A stretch of DNA of 64,000 bases from assembly GCA_022478985.1 (NCBI GenBank), contig JAKSZP010002654.1:124001-188000 (forward strand). Direction: 5' to 3'. The notes beneath the pieces are model-generated. The model did no database searches and was not told the DNA's origin. It was given only the letters and a program-made list of their open reading frames with translations. A program made the position numbers and the translations under genes. Source of the stretch: Massospora cicadina. Its lineage: Eukaryota > Entomophthoromycota > Entomophthoromycetes > Entomophthorales > Entomophthoraceae. Below, piece by piece: positions 33,515 to 42,242 of this stretch. Numbering within the stretch: the first letter of the stretch is position 1; each line of letters opens with the position of its first letter.

Positions 33515-34023
33515 TTGTTTAAGGGCCCCCACCAGAGACTCTCGAGGCTTGTATTGTGGATGGGGCGCCAGAGTGGGAAGTGGAGGAAATAGTAGCCTCC
33601 CGCAGAATAAAAAGAAGTCTTGAGTACCTGGTATCCAGGAAGGGATTTGATTCAGCAATAAAGAGTTGGGTACTAGCGCTTGACTGCGCACATGCCCAAG
33701 ACCTGATTGATGTTTTCCAAAAGCATTTACTTCAGTTCGCTAGACCTCAGTCAAAGCAGACCGTTGCTTCTATGAAGTTGGCCCCAGCCCACAAGAAGCT
33801 TTTCCCTGGAGCAAGCCCCTGGATTGGGGTGGAGCCCCAAAAGGATGAGAGGGTAATGTCATGGCTTGAAAATGACATAATTATGTGGACAAATACCAAG
33901 GAAAAAGCTGCATGTCAGGATGCCAAGAAGGTGAAGTTGGCAGGCCTCCCTGACCTCAAGCATACCTTGGACCAACGCTGGGTGAAGGCGAGGTATTACC
34001 AGGTTGGTCTAAGGGATCCTTAA
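33515..34023 (+). pseudogene. Chromodomain and LTR-encoded tail of element G polyprotein
   Basis: The open frame 33556-34023 starts with a chromodomain: APEWEVEEIVASRRIKRSLE, then YLVSRKGFDSAIKSWV and ahead to DLIDVFQKH. In chromoviruses this C-terminal module reads histone marks and steers integration. The WKG tryptophan is arginine here but intact in element H. The same frame runs through the polypurine tract and 55 codons into the 3' LTR (from 33857), ending with AGLPDLKHTLDQRWVKARYY. That tail is conserved in element H. Confidence 0.85.
33838..33856 (+). other. Polypurine tract of element G
   Basis: CCCAAAAGGATGAGAGGGTAA-type purine run immediately before the LTR start TGTCATGG. It lies inside the polyprotein reading frame. 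Confidence 0.7.
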
Positions 34024-34750
34024 GTATCTAAGCCCTGTATAACAGCAGGTGTGCTAAAACAAAACCAGCTCTGCATTTAAAAATAACGGTTTGCTTTGGT
34101 TTTTCAGTGAACAGGGTCTCAAAACCATCTAGTTTTAAAATTTTCAGCTTAGGTCAACCTTGTCTACAATTGTTAACCTGAGTTTGGTCAGTTACCAGTA
34201 TAGTTTAATGCCCGGTGGAAGCATGCAATTTTTGGTGCGCCTTGGCTTAGCACCACTTCCATCAATTTATTGTTTCCCCAAAAGCCCTTAAATCCATTTA
34301 CTCGAGACCATTCTCTCTCATTGGTTTACTTCCCATATATAATAAAACCCTTCAATAGTACATTTTTTATGTTATCTTGGATAAACCTGTGTGGACCTCG
34401 TCGAGGAAATCTCATGCAACATTAACCATTAAATTTTAGCAAACTTTAAATCTCTCCGCTTGTGTACCGTTGGGAATTTCAGGATTCCTCCAACCTGTGC
34501 CGCTTATACACTCCTACTATGAGCACAGCGTGGGTATGAGCTTCACTTTGGTGTTCACTCCCACTTTGTTGTTACTTCAATTTTGGTTCTTACCTTTAGT
34601 GTTAACCACTTTTGACTAAGTTATTTCAGCTCAAGCACCCTCTGGTGGGCTCTAGTAACTTTACTACTAATGACTAGTTCCTGGGCGTTGGTCTTGTGCA
34701 CCATGCACTACCACGCTGTAAACAGGAGAATTATAGACACTCTCAATACA
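33857..34750 (+). repeat. 3' LTR of element G
   Basis: 894 bases, TGTCATGG to TCAATACA. It contains ATATATAATAAAACC (about 34335), the only TATA-like and polyadenylation-like stretch in this LTR. It aligns throughout with the split 5' LTR and, less closely, with the LTRs of element H. Confidence 0.9.
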
Positions 34751-35342
34751 TTGACCCTAAAGTTTTTGAGGAGAGTCCCATTTTTTAACATTATTCCCAA
34801 TTGCTTGATAACCATTGGCAATTTTGACCAAGAAATCGTTGCTTGAAACATGCTTACTAAGAGGTAAGCGCCCATTGGGCCTTATACCTATAGATTTTGG
34901 AGCAAAAGTTCAAATTGACAACAATTTTCAATAACCCGATGCCATTGACAAGTGTATATGAGAATATAACACTTAATTTTTCATCTACTGAATGTGAGAG
35001 CACATTGGGCCTTGTTACCATAGTTTTAAGGCATTTGGATTTCAATTTCTAGGGCTCGGCGCCATTGACTTCATAAGATCCTTCCAGCTCATGAGGGTTG
35101 CGGTTTCCAATGAATTTTAGCGCAAATTTTCTCAAATTGCTGTACTAATTCATCTGAGGCAACTTTGGGGACAGGGGGAGGAATCTTCGGAGTGAGAAAT
35201 GTTACCCAGCGCTTGTCTACCACATGAGCGAGATCATCCTTTATGACGAGGAAAACAGCCGCTCTTAAGCTATACTCTTTTTACTGGTAAATGGAAAAAC
35301 TTCCCGGTCTAATTAGAGGGGTCGCTCTCCCAGACTTACAGC
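34751..35342. other. Right part of block K with a degenerate tandem duplication
   Basis: No coding content was recognised. Two related segments of about 127-base period are present (34860-34960 and 34987-35080). Each has CATTGGGCCTT...ACC...ATAG followed by GCCATTGACAAG or GCCATTGACTTC. The block ends CTTACA at 35335-35340. Confidence 0.4.
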
Positions 35343-35436
35343 ACATTGAGAATTGGCCAGGGTCTTTTGGCCAATTTTATCATAATTATAAAATGAAGCA
35401 CTCTTATTACAGTATAAGACTTGTGATTATCTGACA
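35343..35436 (-). repeat. 3' LTR of element E, first ~95 bases
   Basis: On the minus strand it starts TGTCAGATAATC and aligns with the start of E's 5' LTR (TGTCATACAATT at 41452), including TAATAAGAGT and CCAAAAGACCCTGG. The rest of this LTR lies at 25063-25722. Confidence 0.8.
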
Positions 35437-35455
35437 TCACTCCTTCAAGAGTGTT
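35437..35455 (-). other. Polypurine tract of element E
   Basis: The minus strand reads ACACTCTTGAAGGAGTGA directly before TGTCAG. The form TTGAAGGAG resembles that of element A. Confidence 0.6.
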
Positions 35456-35849
35456 AGGGTGAGAATAAGGACGTAAGAGCCAGCCATGAACTAGGTTGAC
35501 AGTTACTCCTGTAGCAAGGGATTTGATGGAATACTCATCCCCTCGCTTGTAAGTGAATACAAAAGTCCTTCCCAAATAGGATCAAGCTTCTCCCTTCAAG
35601 TAGGGATCCGATTATCATAGTACACCAAGTTGGATACTTGGAAAGAAGGTAGATGGAGCTGGAGCTCATTAGATGCTTGACCCTCTTTTGTGACAGTTTT
35701 TCCAATTTAAAAATAGCCTCTGATTGTAACTGAACGATGTGTTTGCCAACCTCTTCATGACTTGCTCAGAGTCAGTCCTATAAGAGAAAATATCTTTGGT
35801 TAATAACTATAGCTCTCCAGGTTTCTGTCCATACAGCACACAGAAAGGG

Positions 35850-36460
35850 TTATATTTTTAAGGATTTGGTGGTAACTGATAAGGTAGGCCATGAGGGCAC
35901 TGGTAAGTAAAGATTTCAGTGAAGGGGTCTGAAGTGGTTATTTTTTGTAATATAGAGACCAGGGTCTCATTTACTCTTTCCACGGTACCATTAGGCGAGG
36001 GGTTATATGGGGCATAAAAGAGCTGTTGAGTGCCCAGGGAGGTAGCGAGGATCTTCACTGCTTGGGAGGTGTAATTTTTATCAAAATCATAGAGCAAAAC
36101 TTGGGGCACCCAAGTCGAGCAAAGATATACTGATGGAGAAAATTGGCAGTGACTTTGGCCATCTGGTCTGGAAGATCCATAGCATCGACTCATTTGGTAA
36201 AGTGATCAATCCCTACCAAGTTATAAAAATTTCCACCCATAGTTTGGGTTAAAGGAGAACCAAATCTAGGCTTTTTGTGTGGAAGAGCTGTTGCAGAGTG
36301 GTAGGTTGATATTGATCCCTGGATTTGAAGCTGTATTGCTTTTTGCATGTCAAACAGGCGTACAGATATTCAATTATGGTCTCCGTGACTCCCTCCCAGT
36401 AGTAGCGTTCTTTCACCTACTCATAGGTTTACAGCACTTCACTATGCCCTAGGATGGCAT
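35850..36460 (-). pseudogene. Integrase relic of element E
   Basis: The core frame 35858-36193 has VLLYDFDKNYTSQAVK (second-aspartate region, with SDNG worn to YDFD) and SPNGTVERVNETLVSILQK (glutamate intact). The first-aspartate block is near 36195-36220 and the zinc-binding region up to about 36460 is fragmentary. The frame before the polypurine tract (35460-35850) should hold the C-terminal module but is not legible. Confidence 0.75.
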
Positions 36461-36679
36461 GAGGCTCCATAATGACAGGTAATCGCTCAAATGATTGGAG
36501 GAGGGGTAACCAGTTCACCTCTTTTTCTTGTATTATTTCCCAATATCCACCTTAATGTAATGGGAGTGTGAATCTAAAATCTTCTGTATGGGTTCATCCT
36601 CATCCTCCCAAGAGTTAAGGGTCATTAGGAGGTCATGTAGCCTCTCCGCTTCACTATTATCTAGATGAAGGATGGACAG

Positions 36680-37040
36680 TCAAGTCAACCCATCATAAAC
36701 TCATGTGGCTTATCCCATCTCAGTTCTCAATGATCATATCATAGTGCTGGAGCTTCAAAGCCCAGAAAGCCAACCGCCCACTGTGATCTTTCATATTCTG
36801 TAACCACTTTAAAGAGGCGTGGTCAGTAAACACTTTAAATCAGGTCCCATATAATAAAGGGTGGTAATATTTAACTGCGAGTAAGATGTTAAGGCCTTTT
36901 TCTCAGTGAAGCTATAGTTGCGTTCTGCCTTATAAAGCATCTTTCTGAAGTATGAAACGGGAAGATCAACCCCATGATCATCTAAATGAGCCAGGATAGC
37001 TCCACCAGCATAATTGGAGGCATCAGTAAACAGCATGAAG
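36680..37040 (-). pseudogene. RNase H relic of element E
   Basis: The frame 36809-37036 starts MLFTDASNYAGGAILAHLDD (first aspartate) and includes ERNYSFTEKKAL (glutamate). In another frame lower down come [17 protein letters not shown] (third block, about 36780-36835) and [14 protein letters not shown]. The final aspartate block near 36690 is worn. Confidence 0.8.
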
Positions 37041-37099
37041 GGTTTAATATAGTTATGGCGGCGTAGGGTTGGCCGTCGCTGCAGTAGCTTTTTTAGCTT

Positions 37100-37900
37100 T
37101 TAAGGCAGCCTTTTGTTACGCTCTTCAATAGAAAGGGTTTTCTTAGCTAAAAGGCGCATGAGGGGCTCACTGCGCTGAGCAAATTTGGGGATGAATTGAG
37201 GGTAATATCCCATCATTACCAAGAACAACTGAATATTGTGGAGGATTTTAATGATAGGAATCTTGGATATCGCCTCAGACTTATCGTAAAAAGGCTGGAT
37301 TTCGTCTGGGGAGATGGTGTGCAAAGAGAATCACCTTCTTAATAAGGAATTTACATTTGGAAGGCTCCAGCTTAATGTGAAAAAGCCCTAAGGCGTTGGA
37401 AAACTCTTATTAGATGTGAAAGATGCTCATTTAACGTTCAGGGAAGATGGTGATTTTAATGAGATAGACTTATGCAACTAAGCTTAGATCCTGCAAGATG
37501 TGGTCAATGGATAACTGGAAAGTTGCGGGTGCGTTGAACAACCCTTGGGGTAGCTGAGTGGGTTGAAATAAGCCCTCATTGCAGATAAGAGCACACTTCT
37601 CCTGGTCTAGTGGGGAAAGGTCCATCTGCTAGTATCCGCTAGCCAAGTCTATGGCGAAAAAGAACTTGGACCAAGAGAGTTGGTTCAGAGCGTCGTCAAT
37701 GTGGAGGATTGGAAATCTGTCCTTCTTGGTGAGGTTATTCAGTTTGCATTAGTCCATAACTACCTGATGCCCACCACTTTTCTTTTTCATAAGCAATAGA
37801 GGAGATGACCAAGGGCTTTGAGAATGCACCAGCAGCCCCGGGTCCAGAAACTGTTTAAGCTCAATCCTCATCTAGATCACTTCAACCTTTGATTTCCAAT
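37100..37900 (-). pseudogene. Reverse transcriptase relic of element E
   Basis: Minus-strand order: SPWSSPLLLMKKKSGGH (about 37765-37820), KLNNLTKKDRFPILHIDD (about 37690-37745), FFAIDLASGY, GLFQPTQLPQG then LFNAPATFQ (about 37500-37600). The YLDD site is degraded to VYLIKI (about 37460). The connection LFLVMMGYYPQFIPKFAQR is at 37165-37225. Stops are common. Confidence 0.8.
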
Positions 37901-37910
37901 AAGGCATGGA

Positions 37911-38500
37911 TCAAATAGGCTTGGCATCACCAACATCAATGGTGTGGCTCCAGTCCTTCATATGCCCATAGTCAGTATCAGATTCGGAGAAGTTGTTACT
38001 ATAAGACTCCAGTAAATAATGAACTTTATTAAGCTCAGCTGGAGTTAGATCATCGAAAATTTGAACATTGGGCAAAGCGCATATCAATTGGTCAGTGGGT
38101 AATCCTATATATAGCATAGCTTTAATGTAGTGGACTTGTTTAAGTTCCTCAATAAGGATCAGCAGGGCTTTTACAATCTCCTGATTATTCTTTACAATCA
38201 TGTTTTAGTAGTGAGATTCCCCAGCAGAAGATTAACCTGTGGCTGGTAGGCAGGGTCTAGGATACCTGGCAAAATTAAGGTCTCAATGGATGTATCCCTT
38301 CAATGATTGATAAGTGCAGCAGGCAGTTGCGGGGGATTTGCATGGTAATCCTGGTGTCTATCACCTTTTGTTCACCCGCCTTGAGTACTACCTCCTCTGA
38401 AGCATACAATAGTAGGCCCTTTGAAGCATTCACGGAGTCAAACAGCTCTTTTGTGTTTCTGCCTGATGTGTATAAGTAAGAGTGAGGTCTGAAGAAGCTT
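37911..38500 (-). pseudogene. Protease-RT linker of element E
   Basis: The frame 37911-38201 ends in DWSHTIDVGDAKPI, the 'H.IDTG.A.PI' block that opens Gypsy RT. Upstream, NLLLGNLTTKT (about 38215-38250) is the post-protease segment equivalent to VANLQNGSMK in B. Confidence 0.6.
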
Positions 38501-38599
38501 ATTCAACGACGCATGTGTATTCTTTCTTCTTGAGCAAATCATTTGTAAAGAGCAGGGGAACTTCATAATTTAGTAGGGAGAGAAATCCCTTGTTTTATA

Positions 38600-38920
38600 T
38601 TATTTATTCCGCCATCTTATTCATGAATTGAGTGTCAATGAGTAGGTCGTATGCATTATTGTTTAATGCTACAGCGGGGGCAGCCAGTAGGAGATTCCTA
38701 AACCTTATGGGTATAGAAGAGTAGGCTCTAATAGCTCGCATTTTGTTGGATCCAGCAGTTCTAAACTCTTGCAAGTAGTCCAGGTCAGGCTTCAACTTAA
38801 ATTTGTTGATAGCTTTTAAAAGACCATGTTCAAAGGAGCACTATATCAAGGATGGCTAGTACGGACACCTTATTGATGACAACCTCTACCTTTGTTATCG
38901 TGCTACCATAAGTAGGGGGA
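38600..38920 (-). pseudogene. Protease relic of element E
   Basis: The frame 38604-38795 ends NNAYDLLIDTQFMNKM, which matches YDLLIGTAFM of element B's protease. The active site (expected D-T-G) appears only as AILDIVLL near 38830-38870. The short domain is inactive. Confidence 0.65.
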
Positions 38921-39011
38921 GGGCAAGAACTTCCTTCAAATGGAGAAAAGAGGCAAGGCGTTGAGCCATCGCATGGTATCTATCCTTAATAGATTAGAGG
39001 GTATGATCTTG

Positions 39012-40382
39012 TTAGGTTGATTGGATCACTGTACCAATATGCTGGTCAGCATCACTGGAGGAATCGATCACCTCTGAACTTTTCAACACCTGCTGGAGAT
39101 AGGTCCGTTGAGGTATCATGGCCATAACTAATCTTTCAGTCTTCAACCTATCTGGTGTCTGCACTTCCATTGGGGCTCCCAGGACATAATGGCCTACGTC
39201 TTCACCACCCCCTTTAGACTCGTCATCAGAAGGGTTTTCAATGCATAACAAAGAGTTGCTAAGAGAGGGCTGAGAAACTGGCTTGTTCTCCTCACAGGGG
39301 AGGGCTTTTTGGCCCTCATCTACCCTTTTGGCTTTTGAAGGGAGCATCGTAACTGCACCAGCTTTTGGGGCCACTGAGGGAGAAGAACTATTAATGTGCG
39401 TGCTCTGAGGAGAGGCTGTGGTTGTAATGGAGGATGGATTTTGAGGGACGTGAGGGTGGAGCCACCATGATGAACCCCATAAGAGAGTGCATGGGGAGGC
39501 GGAAATTCAACTGATTTCAAAGGCCTGAAGGGGGCGCAGCTGAGGGAAAAAAGCCCAAACTTGTAACCCTTGATTCCCTCTGGCCAAGCTTTATTTGGAG
39601 GAGGAAAGTTTAGTTTGGGAGCCCCATGGGAACTGACTTAGAAGAGTATTCAGCACTGGAGGGGTCTGTAGGGTCGGCGTAAACTCCTTCTGCCAGGCTA
39701 TAGTGGGGAGATCCTCAATGGTAAGGCTTGCGGTTTCAACCCCACTCCCTGGGGGGTCTCAACTTTATAAAGATCAGCGCCATCCAATAAAGTCTCTTAT
39801 TATCCTGTATGCTCCTGAAATGCCTTTTGATGGAGAGAATATGCTTTGCTATGAAAGGGAGAGAAGTCAACTCACTCAAAATGGCAGCAAGGACGTCATT
39901 AAGAGGCAACACTTTTGTGATTTCAAGGGCTGAGCTTCACTGTAAAGCTGATCAGAAATGAAGCAACTGATTTGCTCTCTTTTGGTCTAAAGCATAGAGC
40001 CTGTTTTCTTCTCTTTAAACTTTGTGGAAAGCTGAACTCATTAATAAGCATATTTTTAGCCTCTGCCCATATAATAAGGGTGCTCATTCATAGAACCACT
40101 ATCTCTTGGGACATTTGACTTAAACAGGGAGGTTATAAATAAAAATTGTGAAGGTCTTTCATGCCTTCCATCGCCAATCCATAGATGAAGAGGAACGAGG
40201 CATGCTGCTCTCACCAGGGTAAACTTGTGCCAGAAGGGGGATTGGAGGTGGCTGGAGTGGATAGCTGTTCAACTGATATAAAGTTGAGAGAGTGCACTGG
40301 CTAGCTGCTATTCCAATGTTGCTATATTTTGGTTCATAAGCAGCGGGGAGGCTAGAAGGGTCTAATCCCTAACAGCCTCCAT
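39012..40382 (-). pseudogene. Gag relic of element E
   Basis: The likely start codon is at 40382 on the minus strand, about 20 bases after the 5' LTR. The N-terminus reads MEAVRD, then a stop, then LLMNQNIATLE and QLASALSQL, a probable coiled coil. The middle (39530-40200) is fragmentary, with FWHKFTLVRAACL. The C-terminal frames (39012-39374 and 39320-39520) are rich in Ser, Pro and acidic residues. No zinc knuckle was found. Confidence 0.6.
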
Positions 40383-40400
40383 TGTTTACTAGAAAGTTTG

Positions 40401-41452
40401 TGGTGTACAGGATACCCCTGTAGTGAGAACCATTTTTTGGATTTTAGGCTTTTAAGATGCTCGCAGGTGAGGGGGTGGAAGGTGAGTCAGTAAGGTCATA
40501 TGGCTACCAACCTGAAGGTTGCAGGTTCAATATCCACCCTTCGCACATTGATCAGGGTGCCAGCCAAAGAAAGCAATTGGCAGTTAGTAGGTCTCAACAC
40601 GAAAACCTTACCCATGACATAACCAGAAAACTTGAGTCCCAATCCGGAGGTGGAAAAACTTTCTTTGACGGAGTTGACCCTGTTCAGGTTTCATGTCATT
40701 TCTTTCTTTCAGTAATGCCTGTCCCCTGGTTGGCTTGCCTCGTTTAAATAAGATGCTTGCAGGTGCATTTTTGCGCCTAAATTCAACAATGTTTTCACAG
40801 GAGTATTAATTTCTCAACTGATGGATATATAATTCAGGGATTATTTTGCACAACTTATAAAAAAAAGAATAAAACACTAAAATTCTAAAAAGTTGGATTT
40901 TTATGTATTCTAAAAATTGCAGTGAGGGGGTAAAAAGAAAAGCATTATATGATCTCTTCACTTAGTATTTAATTGTGTTAAGGCTCGAAGTTTGGATCAG
41001 CTAGGAATGTCCAAATTAGGTAATATGAGGATTCTTATAGGAACTCTAAAGTCTCGCTTTGCTTCAATAGAACAACCAATTGAGGGTTAATACTGGAAAG
41101 ACTAGTACTTTTGGCAAAGATTTAATATATTTAAAATATTTAATGGGTGACAAATTATTTTCACCTTGTGGGACCCCCTCCAACCCTATAAAAGAGGGTG
41201 GTCTCCGCCTAAGCATCTGAACTGAATTGTTGAGGGGCTGGAGAGGAGCCTCAGCATAACTTTCTGTATTTGGCTGCAGCTTTGGCTCAACCAAATTTAT
41301 AAGCATTGGATAATTTGGCTGAAATTTGAATGGAATAGAATCCCCAATTAAAAGGGTTCCACTGAGAATTCTCCAGGGTCTTTTGGCTGATTTTTTCATC
41401 ATTATAAACCGAAGAACTCTTATTACAATATCAGACTTTTAATTGTATGACA
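40401..41452 (-). repeat. 5' LTR of element E, with SINE insertion
   Basis: On the minus strand it starts TGTCATACAATT (41452) and ends ...CTGTACACCA (40401). Without the SINE and its duplication it is about 755 bases. It aligns with 25063-25722 plus 35343-35436 and with the solitary LTR at 53066-53760. The plus strand contains CCCTATAAAAGAGGG (41184-41198), a TATA-like box pointing against the element's own genes. Confidence 0.8.
40470..40749 (+). mobile_element. tRNA-derived SINE (S2) in E's 5' LTR
   Basis: The target duplication is AAGATGCTCGCAGGTG (40454-40469) versus AAGATGCTTGCAGGTG (40750-40765), 15 of 16 identical. The head has a box-A-like GGTGAGTCAGTAAGG (about 40481-40495) and box B GGTTCAATATCC (40524-40535). 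The body is ~180 bases. The 3' tail TAATGCCTGTCCCCTGG then TTGGCTTGCCTCG and TTTAAAT (40713-40749) matches the half-LINE ends. The same site is empty in E's 3' LTR. Confidence 0.85.
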
Positions 41453-41456
41453 CTTC

Positions 41457-41817
41457 TAAAACTAGTGAAATAGCTATGAGGAGGTTAGCTGATAAAGTTT
41501 TCTGGTTACAAGCTCTAGCTTTGAACTCTCTTTCTACTACTACTTTTTAAGAAACCAAGCTAACACTCACAGACCCATAATTCCTGAGTATCAATTAGGG
41601 GAGCTTGTTTTTTTCCCAAATTAGGCCTGGAGGATAGGTTTATAAATATGATTCCTTATCTATTGAACCGTAGCATAGAATCTATTGTCATGGGATTGAA
41701 TATTTCATTTTGTCTATCAACTATTGTGCTGTTATTAATTTAGTCCACAGTCATTTTCCTTGTAAGTATGCGTTCACTAGGAGAGATCTTGAGGTGAAAA
41801 TGTTGAAAAGCTAAAGA
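41457..41817 (+). pseudogene. Integrase C-terminal relic and polypurine tract of element C
   Basis: This resumes C's reading after element E. It has LADKVFWLQALALNSLSTTT near 41485-41545 and then PEYQLGELVFF near 41590-41620. The second matches QLGDLFLF of element A and GDLVLF of J. Near 41740-41800 a HFPCKYAFTRRDLEV stretch corresponds to the tail before the polypurine tract in A and J. The tract itself is AGATCTTGAGGTGAAAA (41802-41817). Confidence 0.65.
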
Positions 41818-42242
41818 TACTCAAGTCTATTTTTACTTAATAATGTAACCTCTTCATGATAGTATTCATATGATTGAGGGTGCTAACCATTTTGCAATAA
41901 TGATGACACCTGAAAACAAGGGTTTCAACAGATCAGATGACCATAATTCAAATCAAATAATTCTCAATTTTATCATCTATCTCAATAGAATAGTCTTACT
42001 CCCTCTGAGGCTCATCAATCATTATTAAGTTGTACTAAATCCTCCCCCTATAGTATCTTTAATTTTTATTTAATGAAATAAACTCTTATTCTGAGTCACA
42101 TTTGATTTTGACCTAATACATCAAAATATATTCAATTCTCTATTGGACAAATCTAATTCCAAGAAGATGCCAGTGCCACAAGTTTAATAACCTCATAGAC
42201 ATTAAAGCAACTGCTCTTTTAGTTTATGGACGAAATAATGAT
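41818..42242 (+). repeat. 3' LTR of element C
   Basis: It starts TGTTGAAAAGC after the polypurine tract. From about 41870 it aligns with 15590-15960 (GCTAACCAT, TATTGGACAAATCTA, AAGCAACTGCTCTTTTAG). It is ~115 bases shorter near its start, probably by deletion. The end, near ATGGACGAAATAATGA, is approximate. Confidence 0.55.

Larger units (their letters stand above)
26770..34750 (+). mobile_element. Element G: chromovirus (Ty3/Gypsy) with half-LINE in its 5' LTR
   Basis: The 5' LTR is 26770-29617, split by a half-LINE, and the 3' LTR is 33857-34750 (894 bases). The interior carries protease, RT, RNase H, integrase and chromodomain on the plus strand. The LTR starts TGTCATGG and ends ACA. Flanks TTTTC (26765-26769) and TTGAC (34751-34755) are at best a worn target duplication. 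The closest relative in the window is element H. No Gag was recognised between LTR and protease. Confidence 0.9.
25723..35342. mobile_element. Block K: insertion in E's 3' LTR, carrying chromovirus G
   Basis: This is the sequence that separates the two parts of E's 3' LTR. It begins TGTAAGGG and ends ...CTTACA (35335-35340), six-base inverted ends. Without element G it is about 1.6 kb. The LTR sequence on each side (GTTCC on the left, GCAC on the right) may be a decayed target duplication. It could be an old LTR-derived or inverted-repeat element. No transposase or retrotransposon domain was recognised. Confidence 0.5.
25063..41452 (-). mobile_element. Element E: Ty3/Gypsy retrotransposon nested in C
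   Basis: The minus-strand order from the right is 5' LTR (40401-41452), gag, protease, RT, RNase H, IN, polypurine tract, 3' LTR. The 3' LTR is split: its first ~95 bases are at 35343-35436 and the remainder at 25063-25722. The summed LTR length (about 750 bases) matches the 5' LTR after removing its SINE. Flanks on both sides are integrase of element C. CTTC at 41453-41456 and 25059-25062 could be a worn target duplication. Confidence 0.75.
15421..42242 (+). mobile_element. Element C: Ty3/Gypsy retrotransposon carrying nested elements B and E
   Basis: The LTRs are 15421-15960 and 41818-42242. The interior has RT (17110-17840) and RNase H (17870-18330). Integrase is in three pieces (to 18464, then 24404-25062, then 41457-41817). 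The integrase reading resumes correctly after B and after E. When both are removed, the integrase glutamate lies about 560 bases before the polypurine tract, as in element A. Only ~1.15 kb separates the primer-binding site from RT, against ~3.3 kb in A, so gag and protease are largely missing. Confidence 0.7.

Noticed and set aside
39703..39933. Plus-strand open frames at 39703-39933 and 40457-40747
   Set aside because: The first is the antisense of E's gag relic. The second coincides with SINE S2, which is non-coding.
41064..41402. Minus-strand open frame similar to one at 25496-25711 (shared ESYAEAPL)
   Set aside because: Both lie in LTRs of the same family, so the similarity is explained by LTR homology. 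The frames break at different places.
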